A stretch of 64,000 nt of DNA, from positions 1 through 64,000 of the forward strand of contig JAVTVY010019618.1 of NCBI GenBank assembly GCA_036873755.1, in the 5' to 3' direction. The stretch is from Hanleya hanleyi (taxonomy: Eukaryota; Mollusca; Polyplacophora; Lepidopleurida; Hanleyidae). The position numbers and the translations under genes are program-made. Positions 20,043 through 31,530 of the stretch are shown here, piece by piece (position 1 is the stretch's first letter; each line of letters opens with the position of its first letter). A model generated the notes under the pieces. The model saw only the letters and a list, made by a program, of their open reading frames with translations. It ran no database searches and had not been told where the DNA came from.

Positions 20043-20099
20043 GCTCATTCACCCCCATGGCTCATTCACCCCCATGGGTTCATTCACCCCCATGGGTTA
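20043..20099 (+). repeat. triplicated CTCATTCACCCCCATGG unit
   Basis: Three near-identical 18-19 bp units (CTCATTCACCCCCATGG, CTCATTCACCCCCATGGG, TTCATTCACCCCCATGGG) just before a larger tandem repeat. No gene. Confidence 0.8.
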
Positions 20100-20100
20100 G

Positions 20101-20420
20101 TTTATAGGGATAGGGAGATCGCGTGCCCTTTCTATACTACTCATCGCGCACTACTCATCGCGCATGCGCAGTCGACCCATTCTACTGTAGGGTGCAAGTC
20201 TGGCCCAGGGAATATCAGGTAGCGAAAACCCTAGGTCTCTCGCCCCACCCTATCCCGCGCCACACCTATAGGGATAGGGAGATCGCGTGCCCTTTCTGTA
20301 CTACTACTCATCGCGCATGCGCAGTGGACCCATTCTACTGTAGGGTGCAAGCCTGGCCCATGGAATCTCAGGTAGCGAAAACCCCAGGTTACTCGCCCCA
20401 CCCTATCTCGCGCCACACCT
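20101..20420 (+). repeat. two-unit tandem repeat with GCGCATGCGC
   Basis: Units starting TATAGGGATAGGGAGATCGC at about 20,105 and 20,267, each about 160 bp. Both carry CATCGCGCATGCGCAGT (an NRF1-like palindrome), CCCATTCTACTGTAGGGTGC and CTCGCCCCACCCTATC. The open frame through them is repeat-driven. Confidence 0.75.
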
Positions 20421-20592
20421 ATGCGATCCGCTGTGAGTGAGTAAAGCGGAGGAGGAGGAGTAGGATACGCCACGGATTATACTACGGAGCTGGTTGGGAC
20501 TATTGGGCACAAAAGATGGAGACTGCGCCGAGTCAGATCCATGTTCCAGCATCTCTGCCACTGTAATCTGGAGAAATCTCGAATCAGTTTTC

Positions 20593-20871
20593 TCATTTCT
20601 GACCATGAATGAGGAGGTGACCTGCTAACTCATTGGCAGCCACACCAGCATATCCACCCACCCATGAAGCAGAAACAGGAACATGTCGATTGGCCAAGTG
20701 CTCAAATGGCTGTCTGATGTCCAACATCAAACTGGAAAAGGTCTGTCTTGTATCATTAGGTAGCCAAGGCATTTTGGCAGTCACTGAAAATATGAACCTG
20801 ATCAACTCGATGACTTCTGGAGTAAGTTCATGAGAAATGGACAGCCAGGGATATAGTAAACAGTTCTGCAT
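20593..20871 (-). pseudogene. LINE RNase H domain remnant
   Basis: The minus-strand frame includes LDIRQPFEHLANRHVPV and SWVGGYAGVAANELAGHL, matching the RNase H 'W.PGH.GI.GNE.AD' signature. The acidic residue usual after NE-x-A is Gly. It is downstream of the RT domain, as expected. It is not preceded by a continuous frame. Confidence 0.65.
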
Positions 20872-21430
20872 GAAAGTTGCTACTGGACTTTGATATAGAT
20901 CTACTCTATATCAAAGAGCCATCTACTCTGAATGAGAGGTTGCGAATTGATACCTCTGATATAAATGACTGATGCTGATCCACATGGTCCTGGATTTACA
21001 AACGCATAGCGATCAGTGTTGGTAGTCTTAGATAATTCATCATTCAGATTTTGTTTGGCCAGCTATCTGATCCACAGTTCTGCTCTTGCTATTTACTCAA
21101 CCCAGTCCTGGAAAGTTGTGAAATCCGAAGATTAGGAGGTGTTAGTGATGAGTGACACACAGTCTATTCCGGCTCTGTCTGGACTGCGTTGAAGCATACC
21201 AATCTTATGTAGTGGGATGAGTATTCTATGGTCCAGAAACTGCTGATCATGACTCAGTCGGTCAAAAAGTGAGTGAATAGAGTGCTGTGAAGGTTTACGC
21301 CTTATCTGACATACTCATTGACCAAGTTGTCTTCAAGCTGCAGGTGCAGAGAAGGAATATGGCACAGTACTTCCAGGGCAGAGTTGGAGCTGGCAGTTAA
21401 GCAGCCTGTTGCTCTCATCAGCGCAATACG

Positions 21431-22966
21431 TTAAATCTGCTCCACTTTACGAAGGCAATCCGCAGAAACGCAACACCACACAGGAAAACCAAACTGAAGA
21501 TGCGGGAGGACACGTGATTGGTACAGTTTTAAGCCAATCTCAGTACTGCCTCCCCTAACGTCTGCCAGAAAGGCACTAATTCGACCTAATGCAGAGCGAC
21601 CTTTTTGCGTAGTGTACTCCGCATGTCGTTTGAAAGACAGATTTTCATCAATGATCACACGCAAAACCTTAATTGTCACTTGTTTGGGATATCTACCATT
21701 CAAGTTAACAGTTACAGACTGATGACCGTTATGGGTAAGCGCCATGACTTCAGTTTTGAGAATACTGATTGAAATCTGCCATCGTTTCGTCCAGTGGGTC
21801 AGTGCAATCAACTCCAGTTCCAGTTCCTTGCTGGCAACTTGTATGTCGAGGGCTGTGATCCATGCCGTCAGATCATTAGCGTAACATATTCTGCGAGTTA
21901 TTATGTAAGACATCTCAGATGTGAAGACTATGAAGGGAAGTGATGCTACAACGGAGCCAAGCGGGGCACGCCGATATGAGTATCTATATCCATGGGCCAT
22001 CATAGCCGTTCATACGATTGCGTGTCTGTCGTCTCATGTCCAGCTACTCATATCGTAGTTAGTTATATCGTCGCTATATGGCCGGAATGGCGCTGAACGC
22101 GACGATAAACCCTAACTCATTCACTCACTCCTTTAAGAAGTCCAAATACACAATTATCCTCCCTCGTAGGCTTGCATCAAAGAGCTTGTAGATGACACCC
22201 GCACGCCAGATTGAATCAAAATCACTGTCCATGTTAATGAAAGCAGCAACAGAAGACTTGCCCAGCTTAAAATCCTCCGGAATACTCAGTGTAAAATACA
22301 ACATGCTCTGGGTAATATTTTCATTTTCCCGATACGCCGTTTGAAAGGGATACAGGAGAAAATTTTCCTCCAGTAGTTAGAGAGTCTTCTGTTGATGACA
22401 CGTTCCATGCATTTTCTCATGACGCTGGTAAGACTAATTCCTCTGTAAGCTTTTTCAATATGAGTCAGTTTCACAGGGTTTCGGTATGTATATTCTGTTC
22501 CCTTGTTTCCATACCGATGGCACAGAGCCACAGGACCAGCAGGAATTAAAAACATGCATTATTGGATTAACAATACAATAGCTGGGCCAGATTTCACAAG
22601 CATGATCGGTAAAATGGCATCCGGACCAGGAGCCGAAAGAATTTTCATATCCTTCAAGGCAACAGTAACCTCATCAGTTGTTAAAACCATGTTAAACCAG
22701 TCACCTGTCTCAAGAGGCAGCCTTTCTTGTGCACGGATATCTAGCACTTTTCCATCCACAACCTGTTGCCAATCATCATCAAAGTCATCCCACAGAGCGT
22801 TCAAAATGTACAGTCTGAAGTCTCGGAGAAATATGAATGTCATCAAAGACATCTGATCCATCCCAAGTTCTAATGGGCTGAATAACACTTGCTTTTGTTC
22901 CCTTAAGGATGTCCGCTGGTGGTAAATCAAATGAATTAACTTTTTGAATAAAGTGTGTTGTTGCAT
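21431..22966 (-). pseudogene. LINE reverse transcriptase, frameshifted
   Basis: Three minus-strand pieces. 22,559-22,966 has LTTDEVTVALKDMKILSAPG and PDAILP (RT motif 0/1). 22,286-22,555 has HIEKAYRGISLTSVMRKCME (motif 2). 21,431-22,003 has APLGSVVASLPFIVFTSE (motif 4) and ICYANDL, where the catalytic YADD is YAND, followed by TIKVLRVIIDENLSFKRHAE and a thumb-like region. A SINE lies between the second and third pieces. The changed catalytic Asp and the frame breaks show it is inactive. Confidence 0.8.
22020..22133 (+). mobile_element. SINE copy inside the LINE RT
   Basis: Shares CATGTCCAGCTACTCATATC, TAGTTAGTTATATCGTCGCT and the tail GCTGAACGCGACGATAAACC with the copy at 45,976-46,172, ending in CATTCACTCACTC. 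It is in plus orientation, opposite to the host LINE. Confidence 0.75.
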
Positions 22967-23414
22967 TCATAATTGTGTAATATGAAGAAAAACAAAGAAA
23001 AAAATATAGGTTGGTGTGCATTTTTTAGCTGTAGGCAACGTTAAGTGGACTGACCCATGCTCAATTTGATAACCCGGAAAACATAGGGAATAGCCCTAGT
23101 TTTGAAGCATATTCATGAACAATTCATGTAAATAGTATTTAACATTTTCTTATATTCTAACTGTTTGCAGATAATCGCAATGTCTATCAAAATTTATCAA
23201 ATTGGATGGATGTTGCTGTGCAAAATTCTCGACTAGAAGGCTTTTAAAGGAAATACCTATCTCTTAACCTAGGAAAGGAAGATAACCCAATAGGAAAAAC
23301 AGGCAAAATGGCTGTCAAAGCCAAAAACCACCAGCGGACATCCTTAAGAACATTGTTGGCAGTGTGCCACATACCAGATGGGCTTACCAGATGAAATGTC
23401 AAATTTCCATCATA

Positions 23415-24105
23415 GCTCTCTAGATTTGTATCTAATACCGCTTATGCTGGTGCTAGGGGCCTTGTGGTAATGTCATTCAAGTTGCCACATGAACAGGTAC
23501 AATAAAAGCGTACCTGAGATACAACACATATCACGAATCGTTTGATTTATGGTATGTGCTTTAGAATAGGTTAATCAGAAGACTATACTGTGAAGTCATG
23601 TGGCTCTGTCAGTATGTCGGCCACTTTCCACTTCCCTTATATGCGTTGTAATTTTTACCTGTATATGGCGAGATTATGCTGGTGGACGTTTCGTCCCCGA
23701 GGCCCGCCCCCTGTACAGACCTTTTGGTCTTTGATATATGTTGGCATTGTGGGAAGTTGATGCTGGGTCGACATCGGGCCTTACAGACTAGTCTTTTGTG
23801 TTAAATGCCGTCATTTTTATCTGACGACGACACAGCTCACCAATCCCCAGTGTACGAGTTGTCACAGCGACACAGCTCACCAATTACCAATATACGAGTT
23901 GTCAAAGCATTTCCATCATAGCTCTCAAGTTGCCACACGAACAGGTACAATAAAAGCGTACCTGAGATACAACACATATCACGAATCGTTAGATTTTGGT
24001 ATGTGCTTTAGAATAGGTTAATCAGAAGACTATACTGTGAAGTCATGTGGCTCTGTCAGTATGTCGGCACCTCTTCCCACTTCCCTTATATGCGTTGTAA
24101 TTACT
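23415..24105 (+). repeat. direct duplication related to the RT element 3' region
   Basis: About 160 bp starting GTTGCCACATGAACAGGTAC (23,480) recurs starting GTTGCCACACGAACAGGTAC (23,927), almost identical to TTCCCTTATATGCGTTGTAA. Upstream, 'CTAATACCGCTTATGCTGG' and 'GCTAGGGGCC' match the sequence just after the RT stop at 15,656, so these are diverged relatives of the same element's 3' region. The CACAGCTCACCAAT pair (near 23,830 and 23,872) is another small duplication. No ORF. Confidence 0.6.
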
Positions 24106-24171
24106 CAGTTATGATCAGTGATCTTGTCGATTTTTATCATATAGTTTGACAAAGGCATCGACTGCAGCTTT

Positions 24172-24500
24172 GTAGAGAGAGAGAGAGGATTAAGATTTAA
24201 TGTCGCGTTCGGCAATATTTCAGCTATATAGCGACGATCAAACAAAATTTCAAGTACTCGAGTCACTAACATAGTAATCCAACGTATTAAAACATACACA
24301 CATTAAAACTTATGCAACAGCCCGATTTCTCTCAAATAACCCAGGATGCAATCCTCCCTCACCCGACTAAAAAGATCTTCCAAAGTAGTCGCTCGATAAA
24401 AAGCATCTCTTACAGTCTTAAAATCTATGCATTCGATAAGAATATGTTTCACCGTGAGATCATGGCATGGAACACACCTTGAGGTTTTCCAGTTGTATGG
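24172..24500 (-). mobile_element. second LINE 3' end, nested
   Basis: The minus frame ends ORF2 with RCVPCHDLTVKHILIECIDF and CILGYLREIGLLHKF plus stop (24,303). This is the CxxC...H....C tail of I/Jockey-like ORF2. Its 3' UTR follows (24,172-24,300) with GTCGCTATATAGCTGAAATA and ends in a GA-rich run. It interrupts the older LINE between endonuclease and RT. A sister copy lies at 29,845-30,420. Confidence 0.75.
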
Positions 24501-25366
24501 GTCACGGCGTTGGTAGTATCTGCGTTCTGCCTGTCTGAAGGCTTTTGATTGCGAAGCGAGCTCTAGTGTCATGAATGGCTTGGAGTGATGACACACCTTT
24601 TTCTTAGGAATAATCTCCTCAGTTACGTCAAGAAGAGATGTGGTCAATGAAGCAGCCAGAGTATTTGGATCCGTCAGTATTTGGCAGGTCCCATCTTATT
24701 TGAATATCCTTCTGTTGTTCCACAACATCAATAATATCTGCCCTATGATCAGAACACAAATATGCATTTCTGTCAACACACCATCGCACTTGGCCAGGAA
24801 GATGTCGGCTAAGTGTCACGCCCGGTGAGCTATTGTTCCAATGAAAAACTCGTGTATATTCCTAAGTATTCAAAATATTAAAGCCATGGTGAATACACAC
24901 ATCCTCAATGAGGGATCCTTTAATTCATGATTCACCTAGACCCCGGGTTAAGCCATGGTGAATACACACATCCTCAATGAGGGATCCTTTAATTCATGAA
25001 TTCACCTAGACCCCGGGTTAAACAATTTTGTTCCCAAGTGGGTCTTCGAGCATTTAGCTCACCAGTGATGATGATAGGCTGTATCGGCAGGTTGTCAATG
25101 AGACATTCAATGTGTCTCCTTTCACGTCTATTTGGAGGAATATACACAGACGCCACTATTGTTCGTTTACCACGAATCAGTTTCAATACGAACAGCCTCA
25201 AAATCATCAGTTTCCCGCTCCTGTCTGCGAACGAATTTAATGTTTGGTCCAGCAATAACTGCAACACCACCTCCTCTAGTCTTATGGGCCCTATCTTTCC
25301 ATTCTGGAAACATTCCAAGAGATCGTTAACATTACCTTCCTCATCTTTATGCCACGTCTCTGACAA
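24500..25366 (-). pseudogene. LINE endonuclease and EN-RT linker, decayed
   Basis: 25,366-24,989 reads SETWHKDEEGNV, SVYIPPNRRERRHIE and IITGELNARRPTWEQN, matching the EEP endonuclease of LINEs; the usual GDFNAH is GELNAR. 24,819-24,628 gives VRWCVDRNAYLCSDHRAD, the end of EN (SDH motif). 24,647-24,500 gives EEIIPKKKVCHHSKPF and RQAERRYYQRRD, the linker before RT. Two ~73-bp tandem copies of CATGGTGAATACACACATCC (24,885 and 24,954) disrupt the middle. Confidence 0.75.
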
Positions 25367-25489
25367 ACAGATGATTCTTCTTTAATATGTAGTCCTGCAA
25401 CAGATAAGTGTTGAGGCTACACGTGTTTAGTTGCATGATTCTCATCTCAAGACGTGATCGGAGTCTGAACAAAACAGCTCTTTAGTGTG

Positions 25490-25690
25490 GACACTCCCTA
25501 CAGTCTGCACAGTGTGGCCCGTTGCAGTCAACACATCTTAGAGATTTTGTACAGAAGGTGTGCTGATGTCCGCCGCCGCAAATAAGACAAGTGAGAGAGT
25601 TAGTACATGCTGCAGCTACATGGTCAAAAAATTGACATTCAAAACATCTAACAATCTTGATTGCACTTTTCGCTTCTTCGTGTCTGTGGA
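25490..25690 (-). pseudogene. LINE ORF1 C-terminal zinc knuckles
   Basis: On the minus strand, successive knuckles read CFECQFFDHVAAAC, CLICGGGHQHTFC and CVDCNGPHCADC before a stop near 25,483. This triple CCHC-type arrangement is typical of ORF1 of I/Jockey-like LINEs, where it binds the element RNA. It is separated from the rest of ORF1 (27,302-27,946) by the satellite block. Confidence 0.75.
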
Positions 25691-25704
25691 TGTCGGTCCA
25701 AATT

Positions 25705-27095
25705 CTTCACAAGCGATAACTTCCAAATGCTTCGTCGGATTCCGCCGAAATTTGGCATATGCATTCCTTGCGACAAGACGTTGGTTAGTATTGCAGTTCA
25801 GCAAAGTCTGCCTGAAGATGGCGCCACTATGGTTCTTTCCGTTTTTCCGTATTGCAAGCGATAACTTTGAAACGCTTTGTCGGATTCCTCCGAAATACCC
25901 TACCTTTCCGGGTAATAGATTGAAAAATGCTCATTGGATTCTTCTCAAATTTGGTATGCATATACCATGCCATGTGAGATGTCGTTCGGAATTGAGTGTC
26001 GCCCACTTGCGCGTACAGATAGCATCACCGGGTGGCAACTTCTAAATTTGGTTTCCGGCCAATAACTCGAGAAATGCTAAACGAATTCTTCCCAAATTTG
26101 GTATGGGTATACCTTGCCATGAGATGTTGTTTGGGATTGCGTTTCACCCACTTCTGCTTACAGGAGGTGCCACTTGGTGGCAAAATCTGAAATTTGGTAT
26201 GCATATACCATGCCATGTGAGATGTCGCTTGGAATTGAGTTTCGCCCACTTGCGCGTACAGATGGCACCACCGGGTGGCAACTTCTAAATTTGGTTTCCG
26301 GCCAATAACTTGAGAACTGCTCATCGGATTCTTCTCATATTTAGCATTCATGTACCATGCCAGGAGATGTTGCTTGAGGTTGCCCTTCGCTCACTTGCAC
26401 TTACAGGTGGCGCCACCTGGTAGCAAAATCTCAAGTTTGTTTCCGGGTAATAACTCGGGAATCGCTCATGGATTCTTCCTAAAATTGGTATGAATACTCC
26501 ATGACATAAGATGTCGCTTGAGATTGCGTTTCGCCCACTTGCACTTACAGGTGGTGCCACCTGGTGTCAAAATCTAAATTTGGTTTCCGGGCAATGACTT
26601 GAGGACCCTCCTGGGATTCTCCTCAAATTTAGTATGCAGATACCATGCCACGAAATGTCCCTTGGGATTGTATTTCACTTGCTTCTTCCTACAGGTGGCG
26701 CCACCTGGTGGAAAAATCTGAAATTTATTTCCGGGCAATAATTTGACAACTGCTCATCCAATTCTTCTCAAATTTAGTATCCATATGCCATAAAATGTCG
26801 CTTGGGATTGTGTTTCGCACATTTGCGCCTACAGGTGGCGCCACCTGGTGGCAAAATCTAAATTTGGTTTCTGGGTGATAACTCGAGGACCACTCTTCAG
26901 ATTCTTCCAAAAGTCCGTATGCCGATACCATGCCATTAAATGTCGATTGGGAATGCTTTTCACCCAATTGTACCTACAGCTGGTGACACCTGTTGGCAAA
27001 GTATCAATTTGATTTCCGGGCAATAGGTTAAGGACGCCTTCAGATTCACGTCAAATTTGGTTTGCAGATAATATGCCATGAGATGTTACATAATT
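25705..27095. repeat. ~143-bp tandem satellite with palindromic AGGTGGCGCCACCT core
   Basis: About nine diverged units. The core AGGTGGCGCCACCTGGTGGC starts at 26,405, 26,549, 26,693 and 26,833 (spacing 144, 144, 140), with degenerate cores near 25,826, 26,020, 26,160, 26,260 and 26,977. Each unit also has TTTCCGGGCAATAACTTGAG, ATTCTTCTCAAATTTGGTAT, CCATGCCATGAGATGTCGCT and GGGATTGTGTTTCGCCCAC. Open frames on both strands (up to 161 codons) follow from the repeat period and are not genes. Confidence 0.9.
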
Positions 27096-27301
27096 ACATG
27101 TTACATAATTTCCGTGCTTCACTGCGTGGAAACTATATTACAGCAATCAACATTCAGTCAGTCGTTTAGAGTTGATCTCAAAACTTGGGGCGGAAAGACC
27201 CTTCCGCTTTCTATGCCTATGAAGTAGCAGTTGCCTCCCTTATGTATATCCCCTGAGAACCAACAATGCTCAAAAATATCTCTGCCATTTCGGCGGGGGA
27301 C

Positions 27302-27946
27302 CTAGCATCCTCTCGCTGCTAGTTGATCTTTACAAGGAAGATGGACACAGATATCTCCTGCTGGGAGAGCATATGTATGTTTGACGCGCATGGTTGGTTT
27401 ACACCGTTTTACCTTTTTCAGAATGGCCCGTCCAGTCTGGTATAACTTGGGATTGTCTATTTTATCTATAATAACAACAAAGTCCTCTTGCACATCCGTT
27501 GGTGACAATGATGGAGCACGACAACGATGGAACACTGGGTTGAGGAACAGCAGGGTAAGAATCAGAGGAACTGTCATCAATGACAATGTTTTCAAGAATA
27601 TCTATCATTTTCAGTCACATCTAGCGTATTTTTTAGGCTGCTTTTAAAAACACTCGATGACAAAAGTGAGAGTTTTGCTGCTTTAAGCTGACACAAGTTA
27701 CAGCGATATGGAATTTTAGGGTTTTTTTTTGTCACTGAACCACTCAAACGCGAGGAGGCTAATGCCGATGCATTGAACGTGAAGCCACTGATCACAAAAA
27801 CTACAACATATCCAATCCCCAGACAGATGTTCCCCACACAAGCATGAGTTTTTGGGGCAATCACTCTGGTTTTTGCCTAACATGTTGTTGTTATTCTTTA
27901 TTGTATCGTTATTGATATTGTTGTTTATTGCTTCCTGTATGTCCAC
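27302..27946 (-). pseudogene. LINE ORF1 N-terminal part with PHD-type finger
   Basis: 27,716-27,946 (minus) reads KNSCLCGEHLSGDWICCSFC and QWLHVQCIGI, a PHD-like finger as found at the start of many LINE ORF1 proteins. 27,302-27,595 continues in another frame with DFVVIIDKIDNPKLYQTGRA and KPTMRVKHTYALPAGDICV, resembling the ORF1 middle domain. Frames are broken between the two. Confidence 0.6.
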
Positions 27947-28340
27947 ACATTCAGCAAATACAATGTGAGCTGCCTTGACATCCTCAATATTTTTCTCAGA
28001 TCGATTTGATTTTTGGCAATATTTGTAAACTCAACTTCTTTGCCCTCCGCACTGTATATCTGTGATGAATATTGCCATTAAAAATATCCATATGCCAGTA
28101 CATTGCCAGTACTGTTGTTTCAACAATTTGATATCAGGCAAAATTGTTGACAGTTGTTGTTGTTGACAGTTAACCACACTGTCACAGGCTAGTATTTACA
28201 ATATTTACAAAGTACATATATTCATGCAATCAATGGTGTTCGTGATGTAAACCGAATAACTTTCCTGCGAATGTAGAACAGCACACTCTTGAGTACAGGA
28301 GAGGTTTACCGCCCAACTGTTGTCAACGTTCAACCAACGT

Positions 28341-28721
28341 ATGGAAAACACAATTTCCCGTCATCTTGCAAAAACGTCTCAGCACAGTTTCTCCAAAAGT
28401 TTCAAAATTGAGAACTTGATCGAATTGTTACATCTGCCTCACAATCACGATAGGTTGCCCCCAGGAACGATTATGGCATTTTCAAACGAGCGCGACAGAT
28501 CAATTAAGAGTCAAGATTCAATTAAATCCGGGCCCACAAAATTCAACCACCAACCGGAAGTAATCACGTCCATCCAGACACCGCTGAAAATATCATTAGT
28601 CGCCCGAACTTGCCGACAATACCGCTGCAAAACGCTACCAAGGTCCGATCCTTCAATCATTATCCCAGTGCAGGGGCTTGCCCGACAGTTCACCGATCAC
28701 CCCTCTGGTTATACCCTCTGA
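28341..28721 (+). CDS. candidate coding exon with an eh1-like motif
   Basis: An ATG at 28,341 opens 126 codons (MENTISRHLAKTSQHSFSKS...). The segment FKIENLIE fits the loose eh1 repressor heptad (F-x-I-x-x-L-I) seen near the N-terminus of homeodomain proteins. The rest is Ser/Pro/Arg-rich and not recognisable. No donor, homeodomain or promoter is convincing, although a TATA-like CCTATAAATAG lies downstream at 28,981. This may be a real first exon or simply an open stretch. 28,722-29,844 otherwise holds only spacer and a short duplication of TTGCCTGG...GTGGGATATTGGATGG (29,389 and 29,608). Confidence 0.2.
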   Translation: MENTISRHLAKTSQHSFSKSFKIENLIELLHLPHNHDRLPPGTIMAFSNERDRSIKSQDSIKSGPTKFNHQPEVITSIQTPLKISLVARTCRQYRCKTLPRSDPSIIIPVQGLARQFTDHPSGYTL

Positions 28722-29844
28722 TCGCACGAGTATAACCGCCTGTCCGTGGATAATCCCGTCTTATCAGATTTCATTTACCGTTCAGCGTCTGCTCGAGAAA
28801 AAGTGTCTTTTTTCTAGCCTATAGTACTGGCCCCTTCTACGGAGGGCCAATGATCGGCTGATGCAGCAACAACAACATTTTCCCAGTTAGACGGCAGATT
28901 TTGAAATCGAAAACGAGGCCGCGCTATGTCATCGGTCAACTGAGACAGTCACGTGGTTGTGTATGACGATTGGGGTGGCTCCTATAAATAGCGATCCAAT
29001 GAATATGCTCGTATTAGTTTAAAATGGCGGGGTCGAATGACCAATAACTGAAGTGGAGACAGCTGGAACAGTACGCTGACACTGTCTGTTAATATCTTGA
29101 TTTAACACACAGTCAGTCTATGTCTTTTTCGTTCAATACAGTCGATTTTTGTATCCATCAGACAAACGCACCCATAACGTCATGTCGCCCGGATGAAAAG
29201 TCTCATTTTCCCGTAGCGCCAGCTGCATGTAACCTACACAATTATACAATTTAGAAACGATAACTCAATCATGATCACAAGCAGATATTGGGAGGAATCC
29301 CCTGCTCCTAGTTTCACTTTCGTTACCGCTGCATACAGCTCGCACCAGGCTGGACATAATTACTGAAAGTTGATTCAAGTCATGTATTGCCTGGCACAGT
29401 TGCTTGGACTGTGGAATATTGGATGGTAGATGTCTACGTATATTTTCAATAAATTATGAAAATTAATATAAAAAATAAATAAATAAATGTTTTTCTGTTT
29501 CATCTTGACTCAAATAAGGGCATTCCTTTTGATGTCAGGCCGAGTTTTAATTTTATCTGACCTGACCTCTATGCCATGTTTTTTCAAACCTCTATCTTCA
29601 CGTCTGACCACAGTTGCCTGGCCTGTGGGATATTGGATGGCAGATGTCCATGTATATTTTCAAAAAATTATGATTATTGTTTTTCAAATAGATTTGTTTT
29701 TATATTCGATCTCTAGCCCGAGATACAGATTCGTCTATTACATTCAAATACGACAGTCTGGCAGACGGGGTCATTTCCATTAGAAATATTGTGTTTTTGA
29801 TCTCAACCGAATATATCGGAAGCCATGGGAAGCTACCATCAAGG

Positions 29845-30420
29845 AGAGAGAGAATTAAGGTTTAATGTCGCTTTCAGCAATATTTCAGCTATATAGCGAC
29901 AATCAAACAAAATTCTAAGTATTCAAGTTAATAACTCAGTAAACTAATGCATTAAAAACATGAAAATACATTAAAATTTATACAACAAACCGATCTCTCT
30001 CAAATAATCTAAAATACAATCTTCTTTTACTCGACTGAAAAGATCTTCCAAAGTAGCTGCTCGATAAAAGTTATCTCTTACAATCAGTCGATAAGAATAT
30101 GTTTCACCGTGAGATCTTCGTAGCATGGAACACACCTTGGGACTGGCTCTTTTTTTTTCAAAAAATGCTCGTGAGTTGGTCGTGTATGGCCGATTCTACA
30201 TCGTCTAATCATGGCTTGATTGAAACGTTTCTGGCTGTTCAGATGAGTATACCCTACAGTTTTTTTGAACTCGTGAAGTTTGTTATTATCCATAGCATCC
30301 CACAAAGATTGAAACAACTTTCTCACATAAGCACAGATAGATGGTCTGAAATCACTGTATGGGATTCCAACAGGATCAACCTCGTCATCTAGGGCTGCCT
30401 TAGCCATTAATTATCAGCTT
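29845..30420 (-). mobile_element. truncated LINE 3' end
   Basis: Minus strand: NQAMIRRCRIGHTRPTHEHF, then PRCVPCYEDLTVKHILID (30,084-30,407), then a decayed C-terminus and the 3' UTR with GCTATATAGCTGAAATATTG, ending in a GA-rich run at 29,845. It is homologous to 24,172-24,500 over its 3' part. It is truncated where the next element begins. Confidence 0.75.
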
Positions 30421-31059
30421 CAGTATTACGTTTGATGTCAACGTGACTAGGTTTACATGTCGGTCTGAATAGTGGTCTGGCCTATCTGAATAGCGGTCTA
30501 GCTTGCAAGTGCCAATAATATAAACACTTCGTAAATAGGTTTATTAAGAGAGAATGTCATGGGCTGCAAGCTGAAATCTTCAGTTTCTATATCGGACGCC
30601 AGGGGGCGCTACTATCAATGGCCGTTTACATGTCGGTCTGAATAGCGGTCTGCCCTATCTGACTAGCGGTCTAGCTAGCCAGAGCCAATAATATAAACAC
30701 TTCGATCTTTTAAATAGGAACTTGTAATAGGTTTATTGAAAGAGTATGTCATGGGCTAGACCGCTATATGGAGTCTTCAGTTCCCAAATCGGACTCCAGG
30801 GGGGCGCTACTATGAATGAATATGAATATTTGGTCCATATTATCATATTTAAACCAACTATTAATAGTTGAAAAATCCGCTTCATGTTATAAATATGGGG
30901 GAGAGATCATTAGAACAGATCAAAGATAACGCGGTTGCCCAAGTGCTGTGCACCTGTCCCCGCCTCCTCGGAAAGACAGCATTGTTCAAGAATAAACGTG
31001 GAAAGATCGGATTAACATTGAAGTGAATGATGTGGATCTGGGGCCGCTATTCACCCTTA

Positions 31060-31530
31060 CCAAAAATTCTTGTAAGATCTTACAAGAAAGTGTCCTGTAA
31101 GATCTTGTAGGACAGTCTTGTAAGATTTTGGCACTTTTCTTGTAAGACTGTCCTACAGGATCTTACAAGATCCTACAAGACTGTCCTACAGGATCTTACA
31201 AGATCCTACAAGACTGTCCTACAGGATCTTACAAGACTGTCCTACAGGATCTTACAAGACTGTCCTACAGGATCTTACAAGATCCTACAAGACTGTCCTA
31301 CAGGATCTTACAGATCGTCCTTCAGGATCTTACAAGATCCTACAAGACTGTCCTACAGGATCTTACAAGATCGTCCTTCAGGATCCTACAAGATCTTACA
31401 AGACTGTCATACAGGATCTTACAAGACTGTCCTGCAGGATCTTACAAGATCCTACAAGACTGTCCTACAGGATCTTACAAGACCGTCCTTCAGGATCCTA
31501 CAGGGTTGTCCTACAGGGCTGTCATTTGTG
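31060..31530. repeat. 23/33-bp palindromic array
   Basis: Starts with the perfect 22-bp palindrome TTCTTGTAAGATCTTACAAG+AA (31,067-31,088), then about a dozen units of CTGTCCTACAGGATCTTACA, either short (~23 bp) or long (~33 bp, with an extra AGATCCTACA). Units are partly self-complementary, so the array can fold extensively. Confidence 0.85.

Larger units (their letters stand above)
20593..27946 (-). mobile_element. decayed I-clade-like LINE (PHD/zinc-knuckle ORF1, EN, RT, RNase H)
   Basis: Read on the minus strand from 27,946 to 20,593 the order is ORF1 (PHD finger, then zinc knuckles), apurinic-type endonuclease, reverse transcriptase, RNase H. That order with an RNase H places it near the I group of non-LTR retrotransposons. 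Every domain has frameshifts or stops. Secondary insertions: a 143-bp satellite (25,705-27,095), another LINE 3' end (24,172-24,500), blocks related to the RT element (23,415-24,105) and a SINE (22,020-22,133). Confidence 0.75.

Noticed and set aside
25560..26045. 161-codon plus-strand frame as a gene
   Set aside because: It runs through the LINE zinc-knuckle antisense and the 143-bp satellite; frames open on both strands follow the repeat.
31060..31530. CRISPR-like regular array
   Set aside because: Units are contiguous, variable in length and self-complementary, with no unique spacers; the context is eukaryotic.
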